The notes beneath the pieces are model-generated. The model did no database searches and was not told where the DNA came from. It saw only the letters and a program-made list of their open reading frames with translations. From Candidatus Dormiibacterota bacterium (GTDB lineage: Bacteria; Chloroflexota; Dormibacteria; Dormibacterales; Dormibacteraceae), in assembly GCA_003151665.1 (NCBI GenBank), contig PLYD01000266.1:1-5648 (forward strand): 5,648 bases of DNA, given 5' to 3'. Positions 1-4,519 of the stretch are shown piece after piece. A program made the translations under genes and the position numbers. How positions within the stretch are numbered: position 1 is the first letter of the stretch; every line of letters begins with the position of its first letter.

Positions 1-749
1 CCGGCCATGTCGTGGTCGCTACCGGCTACCAGGGACCTAAGGTGCCCGCCCTGGCGGAGGACATCAAACCCGCGATTCGCCAGTTTCATGCATCCGCATA
101 CAAGAACGCGTCGCAGCTGACCGGCGACGTTCTCGTGGTCGGCGCCGGTACGTCAGGGGTCGAGATTGCGATCGAGGCGGCGCGAGCCGGTCACAAGACC
201 GTGCTCGCCGGCCGCGGAACAGGCGCAATCCCGCCCATCTTCTATGCGTTCGAGGGAAAGTTCTTCTGGTTCTACGCCAACAAGATCGCCTCAGTGCGAA
301 CGCCCATGGGCCGTCGCATGAAACCGCTAGTCCTTCACCATGGCGCGCCCCTGATCCGGGTGACGATGCGCGAGGCGCTGGCCGCCGGCGTCGAGCGCGC
401 GCCAAGGGTGACCGCCGTCGACGCAGGCTTTCCTGTTTGCGATGGCGGGCGCCGGTTGCAGCCGGAGACCATCGTGTGGTGCACCGGGTTCGCTCGCGAT
501 TACTCGTGGATCCGATTCCCGGTCGCCGGCGACGACGGCTACCCGAAACACGTCGGGGGAGTCGCCGACGGTGCGAACGGGCTTTACTTCATGGGCCTGC
601 CCTTCCAGACGCGCCTGGCGTCCGGTTTGATCGGAGGCCAGGGCCCCGATGCCGCGTTTGTAGCGGAGACGATTGCAACGCGGTTGGCCGAGGCAGGACG
701 AGTCGCCCCAGCAACTACCGCCACCACTACCGCCTCCGCCACCGCCTGA
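1..749 (+). CDS. CzcO-like flavin-containing monooxygenase / FAD-NAD(P) oxidoreductase, 5' truncated by window edge
   Basis: The reading frame is open from base 3 (Gly-His-Val-Val-Val-Ala-Thr-Gly), so the gene starts outside the window; the GTG at 12 is internal. Numbering visible residues from that GTG: an ATG-Y motif of FMO-type enzymes (residues 3-6), a second Rossmann dinucleotide fold VVGAGTSG (42-49) that would bind NADPH, an IVWCTGF block (154-160), and a C-terminal FAD-side block GLYFMGLPFQ (190-199) followed by ASGLIGGQGPDA. These blocks in this order match the putative flavoproteins annotated as CzcO/FMO, which oxygenate small organic substrates; the true substrate is unknown. The N-terminal FAD-binding GxGxxG, roughly 130-150 residues, is missing only because of the cut. 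The last 15 or so residues are an unusual Ala/Thr run encoded by a triplet-rich repeat and may be a late extension. The gene converges on the minus-strand gene ending at 960. Confidence 0.88.
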   Translation, partial: GHVVVATGYQGPKVPALAEDIKPAIRQFHASAYKNASQLTGDVLVVGAGTSGVEIAIEAARAGHKTVLAGRGTGAIPPIFYAFEGKFFWFYANKIASVRTPMGRRMKPLVLHHGAPLIRVTMREALAAGVERAPRVTAVDAGFPVCDGGRRLQPETIVWCTGFARDYSWIRFPVAGDDGYPKHVGGVADGANGLYFMGLPFQTRLASGLIGGQGPDAAFVAETIATRLAEAGRVAPATTATTTASATA

Positions 750-883
750 GAACCCACTACCGCCAAATAAGCCGCTGCTGCTCCCCCGCGCTGGGACGCG
801 TGTACGAGATGGCGCTCGAGATGCTCGAGTTCATCGATGCTTGCCTTGGCCGCGAACTGCTGGCGGTACTTCTGCGCTTTGGA
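693..883 (-). pseudogene. possible antisense remnant of a Gly-rich protein, frameshifted
   Basis: The 210 bases between the monooxygenase stop and the next gene hold no good plus-strand gene. On the minus strand, 883 down to 782 reads as a helical, charged segment beginning SKAQKYRQQFAAKAS and continuing IDELEHLERHL, which looks coding-like. From 773 down to about 693, in a different frame, the strand reads GLFGGSGFSGGGGGGSGGG and then Ser-Cys-Trp-Gly-Asp. One indel near 774-782 would join them into a helix followed by a Gly-rich tail. There is no in-frame start codon upstream of the first part. I do not recognise the family. This is inference from residue pattern only; it could be chance antisense of GC-rich DNA. 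Confidence 0.3.
714..764. repeat. ACTACCGCC triplet-rich repeat, three copies
   Basis: ACTACCGCC occurs at 714-722, 726-734 and 756-764, with spacings (12 and 30) that keep a single frame. Read on the plus strand it gives the Ala/Thr tail of the monooxygenase and then passes its stop. Read on the minus strand it gives Gly-Gly-Ser repeats. Codon-periodic repeats continuing past the plus-strand stop fit better with a former minus-strand Gly-rich coding sequence than with the monooxygenase. Confidence 0.7.
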
Positions 884-919
884 GGGTGGAGCCGAAGTCC
901 GCGATTCGTACGTGCACCG

Positions 920-947
920 TTCTCGAAGCCGTCGGGGCGATCGAGAA
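920..947. terminator. inverted repeat between convergent genes, possible bidirectional terminator
   Basis: TTCTCGA (920-926) and TCGAGAA (941-947) form a perfect 7-bp stem with a 14-base loop. It lies 13 bases past the stop of the leftward membrane-protein gene and in the gap into which the rightward monooxygenase reads. There is no U-tract on either side, so it is not a classic intrinsic terminator. The position between converging genes is the main argument. Confidence 0.35.
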
Positions 948-959
948 GTTGCCGGGGTG

Positions 960-1304
960 TTAGCGGTTTTCCTCGACCCTGCGCTGAATGAACGGCCAGC
1001 GCTGATTGTGGTGCAAGTTGAGTAGGACCATTGAAACCCCTAGAGGCACCAGCATCACCAAGGTGGTTTGCTGGAAGCCGTCCCACCATGCCGGTCTCAT
1101 TGCCATGGCTAGTACGTATGTCGCCAAATAGAGCCCCCCGATGCAGAACACAAGGGCCCCGAGCCTAACCTCGGAAACCGACCATTCACCTCGCCCGAGG
1201 TTGATCACGAAACGACCGCTGATAAGCTCAATAAGACCCACCGTCAAGCCGCCCCCCGCGATGATGCCGCCAAACCAGGCGTTGACAAGAAGAGCTGCGT
1301 CCAC
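960..1304 (-). CDS. small hypothetical membrane protein, three predicted helices
   Basis: 114 residues, GTG start. An in-frame TGA lies three codons upstream of the GTG, so no longer N-terminus is possible. Hydrophobic stretches at about residues 4-29, 46-68 and 79-97 are likely membrane segments. The loop after the first holds GRFVINLGRGEWSVSE, and the C-terminus after about 98 is short, polar and basic (HHNQRWPFIQRRVEENR), probably cytoplasmic. I recognise no family. There is no Shine-Dalgarno sequence; instead a good promoter places the transcript start at or next to the GTG (see 1313-1341), so the message should be leaderless. It lies 92 bases downstream of the PPOX gene on the same strand but has its own promoter. 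Confidence 0.7.
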   Translation of the reverse strand: MDAALLVNAWFGGIIAGGGLTVGLIELISGRFVINLGRGEWSVSEVRLGALVFCIGGLYLATYVLAMAMRPAWWDGFQQTTLVMLVPLGVSMVLLNLHHNQRWPFIQRRVEENR

Positions 1305-1312
1305 CGACGTTC

Positions 1313-1341
1313 AATCTAGGCTTCAGATTCGCGAGCGTCAA
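1313..1341 (-). promoter_or_regulatory. sigma-70-type promoter for the membrane protein, leaderless
   Basis: Read on the minus strand: -35 TTGACG (1341-1336), spacer of exactly 17 bases, -10 TAGATT (1318-1313). Eight bases separate the -10 from the GTG at 1304, so transcription should begin at about 1306-1304, at the start codon itself. The absence of any SD and the nearby upstream stop agree with leaderless translation. Confidence 0.65.
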
Positions 1342-1355
1342 TTGGCACCCGCTCG
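1332..1355. repeat. inverted repeat overlapping the -35 box
   Basis: CGAGCG (1332-1337) and CGCTCG (1350-1355) are a perfect 6-bp inverted repeat with a 12-base centre. The left arm overlaps the -35 element of the 1313-1341 promoter, so it could be an operator. It could equally be a weak hairpin after the PPOX gene stop at 1397, or chance in GC-rich DNA. Confidence 0.25.
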
Positions 1356-1396
1356 TCCAGTTGTGATTGAGTCACTCGCGGGAGCACATCAGGCGG

Positions 1397-1837
1397 CTAC
1401 TCGGAGATCGCGGTCCAGCGCTGGGGAGCGAGGACGAGCACGCATAGCCCAGACAGGTCGCCCGCGGCCATCGCGTCCGCCTTCGCTTCGTCCGTGTAGT
1501 GCGCCCACAGCTCGCGTCGTTCCTCGATGCTGCACGGCTCGACCCGCACAGAACCCTCGGCCGTCACGTATCGCAGGTCGGTGCCTCGTGACCGCTGGAC
1601 ACAGAGCGTCGCCCGGCCAGTGCGCAGCGCGTTCTTCAGCTTCACCGAGCCCCGGCCGGTGATGACGCGGAACTCGCCGCCCCGGTAGAGGTACCACACC
1701 GGCACGGCATGGACCCCGCCTGCCTTGCGCTCGGTCGCCAGGACGGCCGTCAGCGGTTCCTTCAACAGCTCGTCGCGCTCGCTCTCGCGGAGCCCCCGCT
1801 CCATCCCGGGAAGGCTAGCAGGCAGTTGAAAAGGCAT
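1397..1837 (-). CDS. PPOX-class (pyridoxamine 5'-phosphate oxidase-like) split-barrel protein, probably flavin/F420-dependent
   Basis: 146 residues from the ATG at 1837, chosen over the ATG at 1858 because GGGAG (1850-1846) sits 8 bases upstream of it, while the longer form has no SD. Residues 20-35 (ERDELLKEPLTAVLAT), then HAVPVWYLYRGGEFRVITGR (about 43-62), then SVKLKNALRTGRATLCV (64-80) and an LRYVTAEGSVRVE strand (88-100) follow the order of small PPOX/FDOR enzymes that bind FMN or F420 as dimers on a split beta-barrel. The Lys/Arg residues near 66-72 are in the segment that usually contacts cofactor phosphate. Length fits single-domain family members. The cofactor and substrate cannot be told from sequence. 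It lies 80 bases downstream of the macro-domain gene on the same strand, so co-transcription is possible. Confidence 0.85.
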   Translation of the reverse strand: MPFQLPASLPGMERGLRESERDELLKEPLTAVLATERKAGGVHAVPVWYLYRGGEFRVITGRGSVKLKNALRTGRATLCVQRSRGTDLRYVTAEGSVRVEPCSIEERRELWAHYTDEAKADAMAAGDLSGLCVLVLAPQRWTAISE

Positions 1838-1845
1838 CGACGGAG

Positions 1846-1850
1846 CTCCC
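1846..1850 (-). promoter_or_regulatory. ribosome binding site deciding the PPOX start
   Basis: GGGAG on the minus strand, 8 bases before the ATG at 1837. It lies inside the longer reading frame from 1858 and is the reason for preferring the shorter protein. Confidence 0.6.
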
Positions 1851-1917
1851 GCGCACATGGGACCGATCTTCCGTTGTTGCCACTAGCAATGCTCGACTCG
1901 CAACTCGACGGCGACGT

Positions 1918-2424
1918 TTAGATCCGATCGAGCTCGCGTTGGAGAAGTCGGAGAGAGTGACGATCGAACGCCACCAGCCGCGCCACCTGCACTCTCGTAG
2001 TGGCTGAGCGAACGGTCCTGACCGCAATCACCGATGCCTCCGCTTCCGGAAACCCAAACGCGCCTGTTGAGATCGCTGGTAAGGCTATCGATTTCGCTCC
2101 GAGCTGATCGGCGACCTCCAAGGCGCGCCGATAGCACGACGCAAGCGACTCCTCCTCCCCACTCGATCCGCCAAACCAAATGGGTCCGACGGTGTGGATG
2201 ACCCATCGACATGGGAGATCAAAGCCGGGCGTTGCTTTCGCATCGCCGACATCACAGCCGCCAAGTAACCGGCAGGCTTCCAGCAGCCTTGGACCGGCGG
2301 CGCGATGTATCGCACCATCGACTCCCCCACCGCCGAGAAGAGTCTGGTTAGCCGCGTTGACGATGGCCTCTACGCGCTGTTCGACGATGTCGCCGAGTAC
2401 AACTTCAAGCTCCATTTTGGGCAT
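1918..2424 (-). CDS. macro-domain protein, MacroD/YmdB-type ADP-ribose hydrolase
   Basis: 168 residues from the ATG at 2424. Motifs in order: VVLGDI (8-13), AIVNAAN (20-26), GGGGVDGAIHRAAG (31-44), VIHTVGP (75-81), ALPAISTGAFGFP (114-126). Asn26 and Asp36 occupy the spacing of the catalytic Asn/Asp pair of MacroD1 and YmdB. The enzyme is therefore expected to hydrolyse O-acetyl-ADP-ribose and/or remove mono-ADP-ribose from proteins or nucleic acids; which of these is not visible. The ATG at 2451 gives nine extra residues of poor family fit. The 2424 ATG gives the usual N-terminus and overlaps the stop of an SD-led small ORF (TAATG), which also explains why it has no SD of its own. It is divergent from the Dph6-like gene and upstream of the PPOX gene. 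Confidence 0.9.
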   Translation of the reverse strand: MPKMELEVVLGDIVEQRVEAIVNAANQTLLGGGGVDGAIHRAAGPRLLEACRLLGGCDVGDAKATPGFDLPCRWVIHTVGPIWFGGSSGEEESLASCYRRALEVADQLGAKSIALPAISTGAFGFPEAEASVIAVRTVRSATTRVQVARLVAFDRHSLRLLQRELDRI

Positions 2425-2498
2425 TAATTCTGCGCCGGCCCCGGGAGACATCCCACGGTTCTAAATGTCAAGCGGCAACGGCGACCGCAACGGTCCAT
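2424..2498 (-). CDS. 24-residue leader ORF translationally coupled to the macro-domain gene
   Basis: ATG at 2498 preceded by AGGAGG with 4 bases between. The ORF runs 24 codons, starting MDRCGRRCRLTF and ending PGPAQN, Arg-rich with three Cys. Its TAA (2426-2424) shares its last base with the ATG of the macro-domain gene, the standard TAATG termination-reinitiation junction. The SD matches 8 consecutive bases of the consensus (AGGAGGTG), though its spacing is a little short. No family is recognised; the peptide may matter only as a device to deliver ribosomes or as an attenuator/leader peptide. The alternative is that the strong SD and the overlap coincide by chance. Confidence 0.5.
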   Translation of the reverse strand: MDRCGRRCRLTFRTVGCLPGPAQN

Positions 2499-2502
2499 GC
2501 CA

Positions 2503-2508
2503 CCTCCT
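2503..2508 (-). promoter_or_regulatory. strong Shine-Dalgarno for the minus-strand leader ORF
   Basis: AGGAGG on the minus strand (2508-2503), part of an 8-base match AGGAGGTG, 4 bases ahead of the ATG at 2498. It is the best SD in the window. It also pairs imperfectly with the plus-strand SD just to its right (CACCT at 2501-2505, AGGTG at 2516-2520). Confidence 0.55.
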
Positions 2509-2524
2509 CTGAGTAAGGTGTGCG

Positions 2525-2623
2525 ATGGCGAAGGCAGCCGTGAAGGATGCTGACCCAGCGGCTGCCGAGCGCTCTGAGAGTGTTTCGAGGTTGACTACGC
2601 GAACGGCTAGCCTGTCGGGGTGA
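2525..2623 (+). CDS. 32-residue leader ORF overlapping the start of the Dph6-like gene
   Basis: ATG at 2525 with AAGG (2515-2518) 6 bases upstream. The 32 codons begin MAKAAVKDADPAAAERSESV and end in TASLSG. The TGA (2621-2623) overlaps the GTG at 2620 as GTGA, a common coupling junction. About two thirds of third positions are G or C, which neither proves nor excludes coding. No family is recognised. If the true Dph6-like start is the later GTG at 2707, the overlap is accidental. Confidence 0.35.
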   Translation: MAKAAVKDADPAAAERSESVSRLTTRTASLSG

Positions 2624-3360
2624 ACAGATTCACGGTGGACACCTCGGCAACTCGAGCGCACGCGAGCGTCGCACGGCCCCGTGTGCGGCGGGGACCTGAA
2701 GCGTCAGTGACGCCGGCATTCGTCTCCTGGAGCGGAGGCAAGGACTGTTCTCTTGCGATGTACCGGGCGGTGACGCAGGGATCGGCGGTGCGACTGCTCG
2801 TCACGATGATGATCGAAGACGGCACGCGCTCACGCTCCCACGGCATTCGCCGCGAGCTCCTCGAAGCGCAGGCCGAGGCTTTGGGTGTGCCAATGTTGCT
2901 GGTCCCCACCAGCTGGGAGCAGTACGACACGTCGTTTCAGCATGCGGTCGCCTCGGCCAAGGGCGCCGGCTGCCAGGTGGGGATCTTTGGCGACATCGAT
3001 ATCGACTCGCATCGTGAATGGGTTGAACGGGTTTGCGCGCTCGAGGGTTGTACCGCGCTGCTTCCAATTTGGCATCACGACCGGGGCGTTCACCTGTCCG
3101 ATCTCCTGAGGCTTGGTTTCAAGGCGGTCGTGGTCGCGGTGCGGGACGGCGTGCTACCGCCGCAGCTGCTGGGCCGAGTGGTCGACAGCGACCTGCTGGC
3201 CATCTTCCAGCAGTCGCCGGTCGACCTCGCGGGCGAGGGCGGCGAGTACCACACGTTCGTGGTCGACGGCCCCAAGTTCCGCCGTCCGGTGCCCATCGAG
3301 GTGGGCCCGACGGTCCTCCGCGACGGAGTCTGGTTCGCCGACCTCACCCTTAGAGATTGA
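2620..3360 (+). CDS. Dph6-related PP-loop ATP pyrophosphatase (diphthine-ammonia-ligase-like)
   Basis: 246 residues from GTG 2620. PP-loop SGGKD at 38-42 binds ATP; then SRSHGIRRELLEAQAEALGV (71-90), GIFGDIDI (121-128), ALLPIW (146-151) and GEGGEYHTFVVDGP (205-218). This order is that of the MJ0570/Dph6-related N-type ATP pyrophosphatases, which adenylate a substrate carboxylate before amidation. In eukaryotes and archaea Dph6 amidates diphthine on EF2; bacteria lack diphthamide, so the bacterial substrate is unknown. Start is uncertain: GTG 2707 gives 217 residues beginning 8 residues before SGGKD, the usual family N-terminus, with a GGGGA 12 bases upstream. GTG 2620 has no SD but overlaps the preceding small ORF, and a TAGCCT at 2608-2613 could also make it leaderless. 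The extra 29 residues are Arg/Ala-rich and unlike the family. Confidence 0.87.
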   Translation: MNRFTVDTSATRAHASVARPRVRRGPEASVTPAFVSWSGGKDCSLAMYRAVTQGSAVRLLVTMMIEDGTRSRSHGIRRELLEAQAEALGVPMLLVPTSWEQYDTSFQHAVASAKGAGCQVGIFGDIDIDSHREWVERVCALEGCTALLPIWHHDRGVHLSDLLRLGFKAVVVAVRDGVLPPQLLGRVVDSDLLAIFQQSPVDLAGEGGEYHTFVVDGPKFRRPVPIEVGPTVLRDGVWFADLTLRD

Positions 3361-3573
3361 TCCCTTGGCCGCCGGAAGGCTGCGATCCATCGTGGGGTAT
3401 TAGCTTCACCACTGCCGGCAAGGTGGCCTCCCTCAATTTCGACGGTCAGCTGCGTGGTCGAGATGGTCGTGCGCCGTTCCCCTCCCCACATCACCCAAGA
3501 CGGGCGATTTGCGAGCGTGCGCGCTGGAGTCGGACCCGGGAGGAGGTGGAAGGCGGCCCAGGGCGATCGCATC

Positions 3574-3633
3574 ATGCTCGAAGCGCGCGGCCTGAGTTTG
3601 TCCGCGGCTGCTTCCGCGGTCCTCGCCGGCTGA
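3574..3633 (+). pseudogene. possible N-terminal scrap of an ABC-transporter ATPase
   Basis: ATG at 3574 opens a 19-codon frame MLEARGLSLSAAASAVLAG and stops at 3631-3633. The opening resembles the first beta-strand of many ABC ATPases (MLEARGLS...), but it ends before any Walker A motif. An AGGAGGTGG lies at 3541-3549, too far upstream to serve it. The call rests on nine or so residues, so the likelihood of chance is high. Confidence 0.2.
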
Positions 3634-3648
3634 CCGTCAGGCGGTCAG
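3602..3648. repeat. two adjacent hairpin-forming inverted repeats
   Basis: First: CCGCGG (3602-3607), 6-base loop, CCGCGG (3614-3619). Second: CTGACCG (3630-3636), 5-base loop, CGGTCAG (3642-3648). The second overlaps the stop (3637-3639) of the minus-strand scrap. Neither has a U-tract. They could be GC-type terminators left from the scraps or the seam of a rearrangement. Confidence 0.4.
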
Positions 3649-3723
3649 GTAGCGGTTCAGCTTGCGCTCGTAGCCGAGCCGGCGGGCGAGCGCGGCCTTG
3701 CGGCGAAGACTTCTCCGCGTCAC
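3637..3723 (-). pseudogene. possible C-terminal remnant of an unidentified gene
   Basis: On the minus strand the frame ending with TGA at 3639-3637 reads VTRRSLRRKAALARRLGYER and then KLNRYLTA, a basic amphipathic pattern that resembles a genuine protein C-terminus. The frame stays open leftward in protein terms to about 3790 but has no ATG and no recognisable domain; GTG 3723 is the nearest start and has no SD. A hairpin spans its stop. I cannot name the family. Confidence 0.25.
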
Positions 3724-3978
3724 CGGCCGAGTCGGACACCGCCGTGGCAGTTGCGATAAGTAGCAGGATCCATGGCGGTCCGAACGGGGCCTGCACTTTG
3801 GAGGGTCATTTCCGTACCGTGCAGGTCCGTCTGGTTAAACCGCTTGGCGGTCGCGTTCTGGTTGATGTCCAAGGGAATGTCGGGAGCGTATGTCCCGAGA
3901 CCGGAGACTGCTAGCCGCCGCGACGCGACACCCAAGTGGGATTCTCGGCACCCACAGGTTGACACACCCAAGCGACTT

Positions 3979-4011
3979 AGACCAGTCTGGTCTGACTGGT
4001 CACATTGGTCT
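3979..4011 (+). promoter_or_regulatory. operator: palindrome plus three TGGTC boxes with 9-bp period
   Basis: AGACCAG-T-CTGGTCT (3979-3993) is a 7-bp-arm palindrome. TGGTC recurs at 3988-3992, 3997-4001 and 4006-4010, exactly 9 bases apart, so the left GACCAGT arm can also pair with ACTGGTC (3995-4001). The array overlaps the -35 of the antitoxin promoter, as expected for cooperative binding by the antitoxin or the antitoxin-toxin complex. Confidence 0.6.
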
Positions 4012-4025
4012 GGATGTGCTAAAGT
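3997..4025 (+). promoter_or_regulatory. promoter of the toxin-antitoxin-like operon, leaderless
   Basis: -35 TGGTCA (3997-4002), 17-base spacer, -10 TAAAGT (4020-4025), each 4 of 6 to consensus. Seven bases then lead to the ATG at 4033, so transcription should start at or beside it. There is no SD before the ATG. The -35 lies inside the TGGTC array. Confidence 0.55.
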
Positions 4026-4034
4026 GCGGCACAT
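4014..4034. repeat. inverted repeat spanning the -10 and start codon
   Basis: ATGTGC (4014-4019) and GCACAT (4029-4034) flank the TAAAGT -10 box with a 9-base centre. It may be a second operator covering the transcription start, or chance. Confidence 0.3.
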
Positions 4035-4509
4035 GTCCAGAGGGGCGGCGATCACAGAGGTTGACTTCACCAAGGCTAAGTCCGGTCTGTCCGCCCTCGT
4101 AACCGAGGTCCTAAGAGAGCATCGCCCCTTCGTTCTCCGACGTCAGGGCGACAGCGAGCAGATGGCGGGCATCACCGTCTCTGACCTCCTGGGCCTTCTC
4201 GATCGCTACCACTTTGATCCCCAGATCGAGGGCGCTGATAAGGAGATCGTTGCCAGCCTATCTTCCTTCGGAGTCGTGGCCAGCGGCGACAGCGTGGAGG
4301 AGGCGGTCGCGCGCCTTGCGGATGAACTCGACCGCTACGCCGTGCAGTACATGGAGCGCCGACGCTTCTTCGAGCAGACCAACCGTGCCGGTGAGTTCCC
4401 CTACCTGCTGCGGTTCCTGCTAACACCACTGGACGAGCGGGTGGAGCTCCTGTTCAGCGACTCTGAAGCACTGAACCCAGTGGAGACCCCGAGCTTCTTG
4501 CCCGCATAG
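4033..4509 (+). CDS. antitoxin-like protein, Phd/RelB-type N-terminus with extra C-terminal domain
   Basis: 158 residues from ATG 4033. The frame is open further upstream, but the promoter and operator place the start here. Residues 6-57 (AITEVDFTKAKSGLSALVTE, then HRPFVLRRQGD, then AGITVSDLLGLLDRY) follow the Phd/YefM antitoxin pattern: an opening strand, a helix, a strand with the 'R-R-x-G' turn and a helix that dimerises and binds DNA. Residues 85-141 form a second, mainly helical part (SVEEAVARLADELDRYAV, then FPYLLRFLLTPLDERVELLF) that likely contacts the partner. At 158 residues it is about twice the length of a simple Phd. It precedes the toxin-like gene by 10 bases in the antitoxin-first order usual for type II modules and has a palindromic operator, both consistent with autoregulation. 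The function is inferred from pattern and context. Confidence 0.65.
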   Translation: MSRGAAITEVDFTKAKSGLSALVTEVLREHRPFVLRRQGDSEQMAGITVSDLLGLLDRYHFDPQIEGADKEIVASLSSFGVVASGDSVEEAVARLADELDRYAVQYMERRRFFEQTNRAGEFPYLLRFLLTPLDERVELLFSDSEALNPVETPSFLPA

Positions 4510-4519
4510 GGGACCGCCG

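Larger units (their letters stand above)
3361..4032. other. 672-base stretch without a convincing intact gene
   Basis: Between the Dph6-like gene and the TA-like operon no frame shows a recognisable domain. Long open frames on both strands have no SD and an Arg/Pro/Ser composition typical of antisense GC-rich noise. The stretch does hold two short coding-like scraps (3574-3633 plus, 3637-3723 minus), two neighbouring hairpins, a 9-base direct repeat ACACCCAAG (3928-3936 and 3964-3972) and, at its right end, the TA promoter. It reads as a decayed locus. Confidence 0.5.

Noticed and set aside
815..829. CTCGAG-ATG-CTCGAG inverted repeat
   Set aside because: It is a short hairpin of two identical self-complementary hexamers with no U-tract and no positional link to a gene end; it also lies inside the antisense coding-like stretch.
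437..991. 184-codon plus-strand frame overlapping the end of the monooxygenase
   Set aside because: It is an alternative frame of the monooxygenase, very rich in Arg. Its only protein-like stretch is the antisense of the minus-strand helix segment.
2466..2471. TTGACA on the minus strand before the macro-domain gene
   Set aside because: The bases 16-18 downstream are GC-only (TCTCCC), so there is no -10. It lies inside the leader ORF.
3357..3914. 185-codon plus-strand open frame after the Dph6-like gene
   Set aside because: It overlaps the preceding stop, has no SD, and its Arg/Pro/Ser-rich composition shows no domain or regular pattern. It is treated as noise in GC-rich DNA.
3959..3964. perfect TTGACA upstream of the TA operon
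   Set aside because: No -10-like hexamer lies 16-18 bases downstream. The promoter at 3997-4025 has correct spacing and fits the start codon.
3772..4032. 87-codon upstream extension of the antitoxin frame
   Set aside because: The promoter, operator and family N-terminus all place the start at 4033; the extension would run through the operator.
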